Shown: in pieces, positions 23,153-33,689 of the stretch
Numbering within the stretch: position 1 is the stretch's first letter
How the letters are laid out: each line of letters opens with the position of its first letter
Assembly: GCF_020379485.1 (NCBI RefSeq)
Contig: NW_026015657.1
Coordinates: 1-64,000 of the forward strand
Direction of reading: 5' to 3'
Origin: Brassica napus
Lineage: Eukaryota > Streptophyta > Magnoliopsida > Brassicales > Brassicaceae
Length of the DNA: 64,000 bases
Translations under genes and position numbers: made by a program
Notes under the pieces: model-generated
What the model was told of the DNA's origin: nothing
What the model saw: the letters and a program-made list of their open reading frames with translations, nothing else
Database searches by the model: none

Positions 23153-24360
23153 ATGGCTACACCATCCCCTCCTCCTTTAAAAGGATTTGACCTCAAATCC
23201 AAATCATCTGCAATAAAAGGATCCAAGTCAGAAACATTGAAAGTAGAACTGATTGTGTATTTCCCTTCAAGGTCAATCTGGTAGGCATTGTTGTTGATTC
23301 TTTTCAGCACTTTGAAAGGTCCATCTTTCCTTGGTAGCAACTTTGATTTCCTCTCAACAGGAAACCTCTCTTTTCTCATGTGAATCCACACAAGATCACC
23401 CGGTTCAAGCACTAGCTTCTTGCGCCCCTTGTTCTTCTGCCTCTCATACATCTTGGTCCTCTCCTCAATGTTCTTCCTGACCTGTTCATGCAAAGACAAA
23501 ACGAACTCGGCCTTTTGCTTGCCATCAAGGTTAGTTTGTTCTTTTAAAGGTAAAGCAAATAAATCAAGAGGAGACAATGGATTAAAACCATAAACAACTT
23601 GAAAAGGAGAAAGTTTAGTAGCTGAATGCACTGCTCTGTTATATGCAAACTCTACATGTGGTAAACAGTCCTCCCATGTCCTAATGTTACTCTTAATGAT
23701 GGCACGCAAAAGAGTAGACAATGTCCTATTGACTGATTCAGTTTGACCATCAGTTTGGGGATGACAAGTAGTTGAAAACAATAGCTTAGTTCCCAACTTT
23801 CCCCACAGAGTTTTCCAGAAGTAGCTAAGGAACTTAGTATCTCTATCAGAAACTATAGTCCTAGGCATACCATGCAATCTAACAACTTCTCTAAAGAATA
23901 GATCAGCTACCAAAGATGCATCATCAGTTTTATGACAAGGTATGAAGTGAGCCATCTTAGAAAATCTGTCAACAACCACAAAGATACTATCTCTTCCCTT
24001 CCTAGTTCTAGGCAATCCCAAGACAAAGTCCATAGAGATATCAACCCATGGTGCAGTAGGAATAGGGAGGGGTGTATACAAACCTGTTGGTTGGACCTTA
24101 GACTTGGCTTGCTTGCACACGACACACCTTGAGCACACACGCTCCACTTCTTTCTTCATACTCGGCCAGTAGAAGTGTTCCTGCAAGGTGGAGAGTGTTT
24201 TGGCGACTCCAAAGTGTCCCATCAGCCCTCCTGCGTGAGCTTCCCTAACATACAATTCTCTCAAAGAACCACTAGGAACACACAGGCGGTTATCATAGAA
24301 AAGAAATCCTTTTACTTGATAGAATTTTCCACTTGCATGCTTCTCAGATTCTCTAAACAC
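23153..24360 (-). pseudogene. Integrase segment of gypsy element G
   Basis: About 400 codons on the minus strand. They begin in the RNase H-integrase linker ([10 protein letters not shown]), then show the HHCC finger (GHFGVAKTL, then CSRCVVCKQ), the DDE core ([23 protein letters not shown] and onward) and the C-terminal integrase domain. It is clearly gypsy, related to but distinct from A and F. The frame ends in a glycine-rich GGGDG stretch encoded by the polypurine tract and then enters the LTR. It is truncated upstream by element H, so protease, RT and RNase H are lost here. Confidence 0.85.
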
Positions 24361-25307
24361 TGTTGAACTGAAGAGAAGATGGAGCTTGTACAATGATAGG
24401 GCAAGCTCTAGAAGATGTCTAGAAGAGTTCAATCAAGCTTCAGAAGTATTCTGAAGAAGTTATCTTGTGAAGATAAGTCTAGGAAAGACTTAGACTGATC
24501 ATGTGAAGGCTTTGGAGGAGTTAGAGAGAAGATGGAAGTATGGTGCAAAGATAGGGCCAATTCCAGGAGGGACTTAGAAGAGTATTTGGGCGAGTGTGCA
24601 AACTTAGGGACTGGCTGTACGGACCGTACGGATCCGTACGGACCGTACGGATCCGTACGGACCGAGACATCCCGAAAGTTCACCAGTCAACCATTTGAGC
24701 ACATTTGAAGTTGGTGCAAAAATAGGGCACTGGTGAAACTCTTAAGAGAAGAAGACAAAGGAGAGGCTGGCGAGTGACAGGCTGGAAAGGAGAGTCTCTT
24801 GCTGTAAAGTAAAAGCAAAAGGAGACCATGTATCTAGCAAAAGAAGTGGGCAGATTCATGGGAGCCTTTAGCTAGCCAATAAGGAGCCAGCCTTCCCTTG
24901 ACCAGATTCAAATGGACCAATTATCCATCAGGAACAGCACAGCCACGACCAAGACCATCTGTCCATCTCATCCATTCATTTAAATTCAAGTTATAACAGC
25001 CCTTAGATTTAGGTTTATGATTGCAAGTTGTAAAGAGCATATATAAGCTCATAAGTGATGTTTTGTAACTCTTAAGTGAGTAAGGGGGTTTCCCTTCTCC
25101 TTCTCTAATCTGAAACACTTTCTTAGTCTCTCTAGTCTCTCATCCTGAATCTCTATACACGTTCTCAGTCTTGTTACTAATCTCTTAAACACTTAGACAC
25201 ACAAACACTCATCAAACTTCCTTTCTCTCAAATCGCTTCCAAGCTCTCTCTCTTTACCCATTTGGGTTTCATACACACATACAACCTGAGTACTCTTAAA
25301 TCTCATA
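24361..25307 (+). repeat. 5' LTR of element H
   Basis: Starts TGTTGAACTG and ends AAATCTCATA. It contains five GTAC cores in an almost regular run at 24616-24660 (four are ccgtacgg palindromes) and a TATA box, tatataag, at 25040-25047. The left flank in G is aacac. Confidence 0.85.
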
Positions 25308-26803
25308 TGGTATCAGAGCCAGGTTCATTAGAACTTGGTTCCAGCTTCCGCTAAGCTCAAAGCTCACTCCCATGCCATTTCCAAACCAAGAAGAAGCTTC
25401 ATGGTCATTTGGCTGATCAACCTCTTCAAGAAGAAGGTGTGCTCATCAATGGCGTCCAGAAGCTGTTCTTGGTCGTTCTCCACTCTCTCATGGTCGTCCT
25501 GAAGAAAGAAGGCCATTGGAAGCATGTCCAAGCCATTCCCATTCACTGTCCAAGAAGAAAGGTGAAAGCTTTCAACTTGTACCTGGTATGGCGACTCAAA
25601 AATGAAGAGAGGAGGTGTCTTAGGCATGGTGGGTTCAAGAGAAAGGTCCATGAAAGAAGGAGATGTAGGAGTTGACACCAACAGCTCGGATCTTCCCATG
25701 TACTAAGGAGTTTCAAGGAACTAACACTAGTTCCTTGGCTGTAAGGAAATCTCTTTCTCTTGTATAAAGCTTGAGTGTATGAACAGGTTGTGATGTTGTG
25801 ATGTGATTGGAAACCTGAGGATTGTTTAAAAGATTGCTAAAATGAAGTTGCTTTAGAATCTGTCCCAGGATACTTTAAGAGTCTTGTTTGGGTATTGAAA
25901 TTGTTTAGTATGCTTAGCTCCGGTTCATAGTGATGCTTGTTGTGATTAATCAAATCTGCTTGCATACATGGAGTGAAACCGAATTTAAAGCTGTTGCATA
26001 TAGTCTTGTGGCTGTCTTACGTTGAAGTATTAGATTCATGTCTAAGTACTGAGTAAAGAAGCTCTTAAGAGTGCCTAAGTAACTTGTCTTGAATCTGTTA
26101 GGATCTTACTTGTACTTAGAGATTTAGCTTGCAAAGAATAGAACTTGATAATGCCTTGTGTCTATCTGTTGCATTGCTTGTGATATTGGGAATCAAACTT
26201 GATAATTTATTAATCAAGATTTGACATCAATACTATTGAAAATGGTTAAATGCTTAATGTCAGTTCTAAATTAACTTGTCTTGTTAAGATAATAGATTAT
26301 ATTATCTAATCATGCTTGCTTTCATGAGTTAGAAACTGATTAAGATTAATGCATACTGCCTTGTATTTTTGCATTTAGATTAAAATCTAAGTTGCATAAA
26401 ATTGCCTAAATACTTTGACTTGAATCTGATAAGGTCTTGCTTAGTATTTAGAGAATGGTTGCTTGCATAGATAAGAACTTGACATTGTCTTGATTCTATC
26501 TAATGTTATAAAGCTTGAGACATTGGTGATCAAACTTGATGAAGTCAAGGATTGATCCCAATGCAATTGTGACTTATCTTTGCTAGAGTTTGAGTGATGT
26601 TTCAGGTTCACAAAAGGTGTTCCTAGTTCATCATCAAATCCGAGTTGAAAGAGAAAGAATGATGCCCATTGTGTGTACAATGGAGAAGTGTTACAAAAAG
26701 GGAGAAGCACAGATGGTTGTAAAACTCACTGGTGTTCTTCTCCTTAACATTGCAAGTACCTGAAGAAGAAGCTAACCGGGTCTAGGCAGTGGCGTGCCTA
26801 TTC
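25308..26803 (+). other. Internal region of H, non-coding
   Basis: Begins with the primer site tggtatcagagcc. A likely intron runs from gtaagg at about 25741 to the cag ending at 26605. Within it, two similar stretches (about 25860-26210 and 26230-26560) repeat motifs such as tagattcatgtct and gcttgcatag, an internal duplication. No protein domain is seen. Confidence 0.6.
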
Positions 26804-27324
26804 TGTTAAGATGAGGAGATGAAGAGTTGATACATGGATAGAGGAAGGGATTTGGAGCAGGCAGTAACTTTGGAGATTTACCACAGTAACTTTATTGTTA
26901 CTGTGGTAACTGAGGTAAAAGACTTGGGAAGTTACCTTGCATCCATTTGGAGAGTGAAACACGCCAGGAGGAGTCTGGATAAGCAAGGAGGAGTTTGGAT
27001 AAGGTCTGGTCAAGGCTAGAGAGCTTTAGACAGGCTGGCACCAGCTTGAAAGCTAAAGCAAGATTCCCAAGCATGTGAGGAACCTTATTGGCTAGTTTGA
27101 ATCAAGCATCTTTGACTACACATGCCTCTTATCCTAGCTAGACTGAACCTGGACGAAATTATGTATCCCTAATCTATATGTGTTGTAAACTCTCTCATTA
27201 ATCAATCTAATGGAGTTTTGAGCCTCTCTCTCTATTCTCTCACTAAAATCTCTTAATCTCTTTAATCTTCTCATCTGATTATCCCTGATTAGTTGAATCA
27301 TGCTCTAATACACAAAAGTGTATA
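26804..27324 (+). repeat. 5' LTR of element I
   Basis: Starts TGTTAAGATGAGG and ends AGTGTATA. It has TTACTGTGGTAAC motifs at 26870-26940. It differs from the 3' copy by an 8-bp unit near the start and at least one substitution near 26965. Confidence 0.92.
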
Positions 27325-27342
27325 TGGTATCAGAGCCAGGTT
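27325..27342 (+). other. Primer-binding site of I
   Basis: tggtatcagagccaggtt lies immediately after the LTR with no spacer. Confidence 0.85.
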
Positions 27343-27475
27343 GCGCAAAGTGGGAGAGTGTGATTCCTTTTTCTTAAAAATCTTGAGTGTTCTTGAGTGT
27401 TCTTGGTGTTCTTAACTTCTGGGTTTCATTATCTTGGTGGCGTGAGAGGTTCTGGTGAATCCAAATCATCTCAAC

Positions 27476-30400
27476 ATGGAAATGGAGCACAGACCTGAGT
27501 CAACTGTGAAGACTGAAGAGGAGAGGCATGGCGAGTGGTCAAGGTGGGCTAAAAGAGCTTTGGAAAGCTGTGGGTTATGGAGTAGTCATGGAAAGGGGAA
27601 ACCTTTCATGGAAATGGCTACTGAAGAAGGTCAGACAAGAGGTCTGAAGCTGGGAAATGAAGTTGTTCAAGGAAACACTACAAAGAGTGAGATTGAAGCA
27701 ACTTTAGGCAAGTCCAAGCTTGTGAGAGTCATTGAGGACAGAGGGGTGATCCGCGGCTTGAGACAAGGAAAGGATGAGTGTTATCAGCTTGTGGGAAGGC
27801 TGAGAGAAGTATGGTCAGAGCTAGATGTGGTGAAGACACACACATCAAATCCGAGATGGTGTCAAGAAAGGAGGAAGCAAGATGTGATCTTCAGCTTCCT
27901 TATGGAAGAGGTATGTGAGCTTGTTAAATATACTTGTGATGTGTGGGAAATGAACAGGAAGCCAGAAAGATGGAAGGGAGGTACAAGCTGTAAGAGGGGA
28001 AGGTTGAGAAAACTTTCTAAGGAGTGGTTAATGAAGAGAAGGGCATGGAGAAAGGATAGCGAGTCTGAGCACTTGAGTGACAGGATGAGTGTGATCTTGA
28101 AGAGAATCAAGGATGTACTTCAGCAGATGGTTATAGGAGAGTGTTCATACTCAGCTTACATGGGAGAAACAGTAGGAGACAGTGCGGATATGAGAGGAAT
28201 GGATACCAAGAGGGCAGATGAGTGTGTGACAAAGAAGGAATGGGATGAGTTGGTTAAGCATGTGTATGCTTTGGCTACGACCCGGAGTCTGGGTGCTCCT
28301 GCCAAAGCATCCACATCTAAACCCATCATCATTGACTCTGGAGCAACACACCACATGATCAGTGACAAGAGACTAATCAGTGAGGTTAAAGCAGCAACAG
28401 GGAGTGTCATGATAGCCAATGGTACCAGGATCCCAATAGAAGGAGTGGGAAACCTCAAGCTGTTTGAGAAGAACTCCACTGCCTTCTACCTACCTCAGTT
28501 TACATCCAATCTAATCTCAGTTAAGAAGGCTACAGTTGATCTGGATTGTCAAGTGGTTTTCAGACCAAATGAAGTTGAGTTCCAGGATTTGAAGACTGGA
28601 AGAGTTATTGGCAGAGGAGACAGCAAGCATCAGCTCTATCATCTCCAAACAACTGAGGCGCCTAGTCCTGTGGAGTCTGTGTGTTTAAGCAGCACAACGG
28701 ATAGGTGTGATAATCTCACATGGCATGCAAGGCTGGGACATCCTCATGCCAAGGCAATTGAACTGATTCTACCAAGTATGGCGTTCAATCACTTGGAGTG
28801 TGAAGCTTGTATACTTGGAAAGCACTGTAGAACTGTCTTCCCAACATCAGAAACCATATATGAGAATTGCTTTGATCTGGTGCATTCAGACGTGTGGACA
28901 GCTCCCTGTATGTCTAGAGACAGCCATAAGTACTTTGTGACTTTCATTGATGAGAAGTCCAAGTACACATGGATCACCATGATTCCCTCCAAAGACAGAG
29001 TCCTGGAAGCCTTCATGAACTTCCAAGCATATGTTACTAACCAGTACAATGCCACTGTGAAGATTCTGAGGTCTGATAATGGAGGAGAATACACTAGCAA
29101 TGCTTTCAAGAGTCATCTTGCAAAGCATGGGATTGTGCAACAAACTAGCTGTCCTTACACACCACAACAAAATGGGGTGGCTGAGAGGAAGAACAGACAT
29201 TTGATGGAGGTTGCGAGATCAATAATGTTCCACATGAATGTCCCTAAGAGGTTTTGGAGTGATGCTGTTCAGACTGCTTGCTATCTCATCAATAGAGTGC
29301 CAACCCGTGTATTGAAGAAACTGTCTCCCTTTGAAGTATTAAACAAGGCCAAGCCACACATTGATCATTTGAGAGTCTTTGGGTGCTTATGTTATGTGAT
29401 GATTCCCGGAGAAAGAAGGAACAAGCTAGAAGCAAAGAGTACTAAAGCTATGTTCATTGGGTACTCAATCACTCAGAAAGGCTACAAATGTTATGATCCA
29501 ATAACTAGGAGGGTTATGGTATCTAGAGAAGTGAAGTTTGTTGAGTCTAAAGGGTATTATGAGGAGAAGAAATGGGAAGACCTAGAGGATCTGTCCCGAG
29601 CTCCATCAGAGAAGGCAACAACATTGAGGGTGTTGTTGGAGAGGCTAGGGATAGGATTATCCCAAGATCAGGAACCAGGAAGAACAGGACCTTCTAATCA
29701 AGCTGGAGAAGCTGGAGGAACAACTCCTCTTGATCATGAGAGGGGGAATGGATCTGAATCAGGGGAGCAGGAGCATAACCAAGAGGATTCAGGTCAGCAT
29801 GATCAGGAGGAGACACATGAAGTAGAGAGTGGAGCTCAGTCAGGTGGAAATGAGCAGGGAGAACCTACTGGAAATGAGCAGGGAGAACCTACTGGTTTAA
29901 GAGAGGAAGCACAAGAGAATGTTCAGGCTGAAGAACAGGTTGAGACCTTGCGGAGGAGCACAAGGATAAGGAGGGATCCTTCCAACTGGGTAAACACGAG
30001 AGTGTACTACAATGCCCAGGCTGTGGAGCATCCCTCTCAAGCTGTGTGTTCCTTTGCTGAGTTTCCAGAAGAGCACATGGTGTTTATGTGTAACTTGGAT
30101 GAGAATGAGATACCAAGATCTTATGAAGAAGCTATGAAGCACAAGGTTTGGAGAGATTCAGTAGGAGATGAAAGGGATGCAATGATCAGGAATGATACTT
30201 GGTATGAGAGTGAGTTACCTAAAGGGAAGAAGGCAGTTTCAAGCAGATGGATCTTCACCATCAAGTACCTTGCAAATGGGGAGATAGATAGGCGCAAGAC
30301 TAGGCTGGTTGCAAGAGGATTTACACAAACTTATGGGGAAGATTACATTGATACTTTTGCACCAGTGGCCAAGCTTCACACAATTCGAATTGTCTTATCT

Positions 30401-31660
30401 ATTGCAACAAACTTGGAGTGGGATTTGTGGCAAATGGATGTGAAGAATGCGTTCTTGCAAGGTGAACTTGAAGATGAAGTATACATGCATCCACCTCCTG
30501 GTCTTGAGCATCTAGTAAAGCCAGGGAATGTTTTGAGATTGAAGAAAGCAATATATGGGTTGAAACAGTCACCTAGAGCTTGGTACAGGAAGCTGAGTAC
30601 AACACTCAATGGGAGAGGCTTTAGGAAGTCTGAACTAGATCACACTCTCTTCACCTTGACAGGACCTTCAGGGAGCATTGTGATTCTAGTGTATGTGGAT
30701 GATTTGATTATCACAGGAAGTGATAAGGCAGGGATTCAGGCTACTAAGGAGTTTCTCAAATCTGTGTTTGACATCAAGGATTTGGGAGAGATGAAGTATT
30801 TTCTGGGCATTGAGATATGCAGATCAAAGGAGGGTTTGTTTATGTCTCAAAGGAAGTATACTATGGATATGTTGAAGGAGACTGATGTGCTTGGAGGAAA
30901 GATAGCTAAGACACCCCTTGAGGAGGGATATAAAGTTCTGCGTGAGGGGGAGGTTGAAGAGAAGCAGCTGTTTGAAGATCCTAAGCTATACAGGAAGATG
31001 GTTGGTAAGCTGATCTACTTGACCATCACCAGACCAGATATATGTTTTGCTGTGAACCAAGTGAGTCAGCATATGCAGGCGCCAAAGGTCCATCACTGGA
31101 AGATGGTTGATAGGATACTGAGGTATCTGAGTGGGACGACTGGACAAGGAGTTTGGATGGGTTGTAATGGCAGTACAGAAGTGGTTGGGTATTGTGATGC
31201 TGATTGGGCAGGAGATAGAGTGGACAGGAGATCAACTACTGGGTATTGTACATTCATTGGAGGAAACTTGGTTACTTGGAAGAGTAAGAAGCAGAAGGTT
31301 ATCTCTTGTTCAAGTGCTGAAGCTGAGTATAGAGCCATGCTGAAGCTGACAAACGAGTTGGTGTGGATCAAGGGGATCTTGAAGCACCTAGAGATTGAGC
31401 AGAGTACTCCTATGACTATGCATTGTGACAATCAAGCAGCTATTCACATTGCCTCCAACTCAGTGTTTCATGAGAGAACAAAGCACATAGAGGTGGATTG
31501 CCATAAGGTGAGGCAGATGATTATCTTAGGAGTGATTCTGCCATGTTATACAAGAAGTGAAGATCAGCTTGCAGATGTGTTTACTAAGGCAGCGAGATTG
31601 AAGACAATGGAGTCCATACTATCCAGGCTTGGACTCATTGATCTTACTCCCAGGAGCTGA
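27476..31660 (+). CDS. Gag-pol polyprotein of copia element I
   Basis: The frame has 1394 codons from the ATG at 27476; seven more codons upstream are open but lack an ATG. Domains in copia order are gag to about residue 200, protease DSGATHHMIS near 286, the pre-integrase HHCC motif (WHARLGHPHA), integrase DDE residues (HSDVW, RSDNGGE, NGVAERKNRH), RT with YVDD at about 1073, and RNase H with YCDADWAGD and HCDNQAA. Gag lacks the usual CCHC zinc knuckle and is about 25 to 30 residues shorter than C in its central part; a basic CKRGRLRKLS stretch is present instead. No stop or frameshift is seen, so the protein could be made. Whether it works without a nucleocapsid finger is open. Confidence 0.92.
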   Translation: MEMEHRPESTVKTEEERHGEWSRWAKRALESCGLWSSHGKGKPFMEMATEEGQTRGLKLGNEVVQGNTTKSEIEATLGKSKLVRVIEDRGVIRGLRQGKDECYQLVGRLREVWSELDVVKTHTSNPRWCQERRKQDVIFSFLMEEVCELVKYTCDVWEMNRKPERWKGGTSCKRGRLRKLSKEWLMKRRAWRKDSESEHLSDRMSVILKRIKDVLQQMVIGECSYSAYMGETVGDSADMRGMDTKRADECVTKKEWDELVKHVYALATTRSLGAPAKASTSKPIIIDSGATHHMISDKRLISEVKAATGSVMIANGTRIPIEGVGNLKLFEKNSTAFYLPQFTSNLISVKKATVDLDCQVVFRPNEVEFQDLKTGRVIGRGDSKHQLYHLQTTEAPSPVESVCLSSTTDRCDNLTWHARLGHPHAKAIELILPSMAFNHLECEACILGKHCRTVFPTSETIYENCFDLVHSDVWTAPCMSRDSHKYFVTFIDEKSKYTWITMIPSKDRVLEAFMNFQAYVTNQYNATVKILRSDNGGEYTSNAFKSHLAKHGIVQQTSCPYTPQQNGVAERKNRHLMEVARSIMFHMNVPKRFWSDAVQTACYLINRVPTRVLKKLSPFEVLNKAKPHIDHLRVFGCLCYVMIPGERRNKLEAKSTKAMFIGYSITQKGYKCYDPITRRVMVSREVKFVESKGYYEEKKWEDLEDLSRAPSEKATTLRVLLERLGIGLSQDQEPGRTGPSNQAGEAGGTTPLDHERGNGSESGEQEHNQEDSGQHDQEETHEVESGAQSGGNEQGEPTGNEQGEPTGLREEAQENVQAEEQVETLRRSTRIRRDPSNWVNTRVYYNAQAVEHPSQAVCSFAEFPEEHMVFMCNLDENEIPRSYEEAMKHKVWRDSVGDERDAMIRNDTWYESELPKGKKAVSSRWIFTIKYLANGEIDRRKTRLVARGFTQTYGEDYIDTFAPVAKLHTIRIVLSIATNLEWDLWQMDVKNAFLQGELEDEVYMHPPPGLEHLVKPGNVLRLKKAIYGLKQSPRAWYRKLSTTLNGRGFRKSELDHTLFTLTGPSGSIVILVYVDDLIITGSDKAGIQATKEFLKSVFDIKDLGEMKYFLGIEICRSKEGLFMSQRKYTMDMLKETDVLGGKIAKTPLEEGYKVLREGEVEEKQLFEDPKLYRKMVGKLIYLTITRPDICFAVNQVSQHMQAPKVHHWKMVDRILRYLSGTTGQGVWMGCNGSTEVVGYCDADWAGDRVDRRSTTGYCTFIGGNLVTWKSKKQKVISCSSAEAEYRAMLKLTNELVWIKGILKHLEIEQSTPMTMHCDNQAAIHIASNSVFHERTKHIEVDCHKVRQMIILGVILPCYTRSEDQLADVFTKAARLKTMESILSRLGLIDLTPRS

Positions 31661-31802
31661 GCCCCTTAACCATGGAGTCTCCACTCTTTTTCCCTCATCA
31701 AAGTTTTATCCCAATGGGTTTTCTTTGGTGAGGTTTTTAATGAGGGAGGTCTTCATGGTTTCCAAGCTTGACTTGTTCCACATGGTCAAGCTTGAGGGGG
31801 AG

Positions 31803-32331
31803 TGTTAAGATGAGGAGATGAGGAGATGAAGAGTTGATACATGGATAGAGGAAGGGATTTGGAGCAGGCAGTAACTTTGGAGATTTACCACAGTAACTTT
31901 ATTGTTACTGTGGTAACTGAGGTAAAAGACTTGGGAAGTTACCTTGCATCCATTTGGAGAGTGAAACACGCCAGGATGAGTCTGGATAAGCAAGGAGGAG
32001 TTTGGATAAGGTCTGGTCAAGGCTAGAGAGCTTTAGACAGGCTGGCACCAGCTTGAAAGCTAAAGCAAGATTCCCAAGCATGTGAGGAACCTTATTGGCT
32101 AGTTTGAATCAAGCATCTTTGACTACACATGCCTCTTATCCTAGCTAGACTGAACCTGGACGAAATTATGTATCCCTAATCTATATGTGTTGTAAACTCT
32201 CTCATTAATCAATCTAATGGAGTTTTGAGCCTCTCTCTCTATTCTCTCACTAAAATCTCTTAATCTCTTTAATCTTCTCATCTGATTATCCCTGATTAGT
32301 TGAATCATGCTCTAATACACAAAAGTGTATA
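31803..32331 (+). repeat. 3' LTR of element I
   Basis: 529 bp. Preceded by the polypurine tract cttgagggggag. Compared with the 5' LTR, the gaggagat unit is repeated once more at the start. Ends aaaagtgtata against satellite. Confidence 0.92.
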
Positions 32332-33105
32332 GATTCATCCTGGTTTGATTGGAACGACGAAGAAGCTGTCCTATTCCCAAACTGTGGAATCACCTGATTA
32401 GAAAGTGGGATAACTTCTTCATCCCAACTCCTATGAGATTTATTCAACTTCCTGGTGTTTCCCAACCATTTTATGTATCAAAATCAAGCTTCTTACAAAG
32501 TGATTCATCCTGGTTTGATTGGATTGACGAAGAAGCTGTCCTATTCCCAAACTGGGAAACTGGAATCACCTGATTTGAAAGTGGGATAACTTCTTCATCC
32601 CAACTCCTATGAGATTTATTCAACTTCCTGGTGATTATCCAACACTTTATGTATCCAAATCAAGCTTCTTACAAAGTGATTCATCCTGGTTTGATTGGAA
32701 CGACGGAGAAGCTGTCCTATTCCCAAACTAGGAAACTGGAATCACCTGATTAGAAAGTGGGATAACTTCTTCATCCCAACTCCTATGAGATTTATTCAAC
32801 TTCCTGGTGTTTCTCCACCATTTTATGTATCAAAATCAAGCTTCTTACAAAGTGATTCATCCTGGTTTGATTGGAACGACGAAGAACCTGTCCTATTCCC
32901 AAACTGGGAAACTGGAATCACCTGATTAGAAAGTGGGATAACTTCTTCATCCCAACTCCTATTAGATTTATTAAACTTCCTGGTGATTCTCCAACACTTT
33001 ATGTATCCAAATCAAGCTTCTTACAAAGTGATTCATCCTGGTTTGATTGGAAAGACGGAGAAGCTGTCCTATTCCCAAACTGGGAAACTGGAATCACCTG
33101 ATTAG
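32332..33105 (+). repeat. Centromere-type satellite, subfamily 2, left of L
   Basis: Monomer starts (cttcatccc) are at 32417, 32593, 32769 and 32945, exactly 176 bases apart. The first, partial monomer lacks 6 bases near 32383. Typical of this subfamily are tggaacgacg, cctattcccaaactggg and cacctgattag. It shares about four fifths of its bases with subfamily 1 by rough reading. The array is split at attag by element L and resumes at 63412. Confidence 0.93.
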
Positions 33106-33671
33106 TGTTGAGTTGAGTTGATTATATTGGTATGGAGAGAAGAGGAGTTGAAGAGGAGAAGAGATGGAGAAGCTTAGGGGGTTTGGGTGTGAATGGTACG
33201 GACGTCCGTACAAGGCCGTACATGGCCGTACCGTCCGTACCAAAGGCCTCGACCAAAACTTACCCAACTCGACCAAGTGAAACGGTAACAAGGGAGTGTT
33301 ACCTTGGGGACTTAAGGAGAAGGGATTAGACCATTGAGTGGATAAGGGAAGAGCGTGCCAGGCTGGAACAGGCTGTAAAGAGGCAAAGCGTGTGAGCCTT
33401 ACCATCCAATCATCCGGAAAGCAACCTTGACTCTACATGCTTCAATAGTGCCCATTTCGCCTCTTGTAAACCCTAATGTCTTCTATATAAATATGTAACC
33501 TCACTCATTAATAAAATCAGTTAGTTCGAGTCTCTCTAATCTCTTAGACTATGGTTTTCTCTTAGACACTAAACGGCTCTTCCTAGTCTCTTAATCTTTC
33601 ACAAACTTCTCTTAATCACTTCCTAAACACTCTCTTTACTCTAATCACTCTAAAGATCTCTTAATCTCATA
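33106..33671 (+). repeat. 5' LTR of element L
   Basis: Starts TGTTGAGTTGAG and ends AATCTCATA. No difference from 62846-63411 was seen by eye. Five GTAC cores lie at 33195-33242. Confidence 0.95.
33484..33491 (+). promoter_or_regulatory. TATA box in L 5' LTR
   Basis: tatataaa in the second half of the LTR, followed by a pyrimidine-rich tctc region, is a plausible U3/R promoter. It is repeated at 63224-63231 in the 3' LTR. Confidence 0.55.
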
Positions 33672-33689
33672 TGGTATCAGAGCCAGGTT
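33672..33689 (+). other. Primer-binding site of L
   Basis: tggtatcagagccaggtt directly after the LTR. The short leader to 33884 shows no other feature. Confidence 0.85.

Larger units (their letters stand above)
18274..24360 (-). mobile_element. Element G: Ty3/gypsy, CRM-like, 3' portion only, split by E
   Basis: The integrase part of pol runs from 24360 to 23179, then a polypurine tract (23165-23178), then a 3' LTR of about 714 bases interrupted by element E. The LTR left end meets satellite type 1 inside the cacctg box (flank acctg, 18269-18273). Element H cuts G at 24360, and the gag, protease and RT half is not in the window. The LTR termini form a near-perfect inverted repeat. Confidence 0.8.
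24361..26803 (+). mobile_element. Element H: LTR element of the B/J group, 3' part missing
   Basis: A 947-bp 5' LTR, a primer site at 25308 and about 1.5 kb of non-coding internal sequence, ending where the LTR of element I starts. No second H LTR exists in the window. The LTR start TGTTGAACTGAAGAG matches B and J. No gag is seen; after the intron-like segment the sequence passes straight to a segment that in J lies after gag. Confidence 0.8.
26804..32331 (+). mobile_element. Element I: copia retrotransposon with open gag-pol, mismatched flanks
   Basis: Two LTRs (521 and 529 bp), a primer site at 27325, one long gag-pol frame and a polypurine tract at 31792-31801 form a structurally complete element of 5.5 kb. 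The left neighbour is element H (tattc) and the right neighbour is satellite type 2 (gattc). The flanks are neither the same kind of DNA nor an exact target duplication, so I may be a recombinant of two insertions. Confidence 0.9.

Noticed and set aside
24616..24660. Run of ccgtacgg palindromes in H as an origin or terminator hairpin
   Set aside because: Similar GTAC clusters sit at the same relative place in six other LTRs, so a shared regulatory motif is more likely.
32349..33101. Open frames of about 75 codons beginning MERRRSC in the satellite blocks
   Set aside because: They recur once per monomer because 176-bp units happen to lack stops in that frame; they carry no known domain and exist only through the tandem array.
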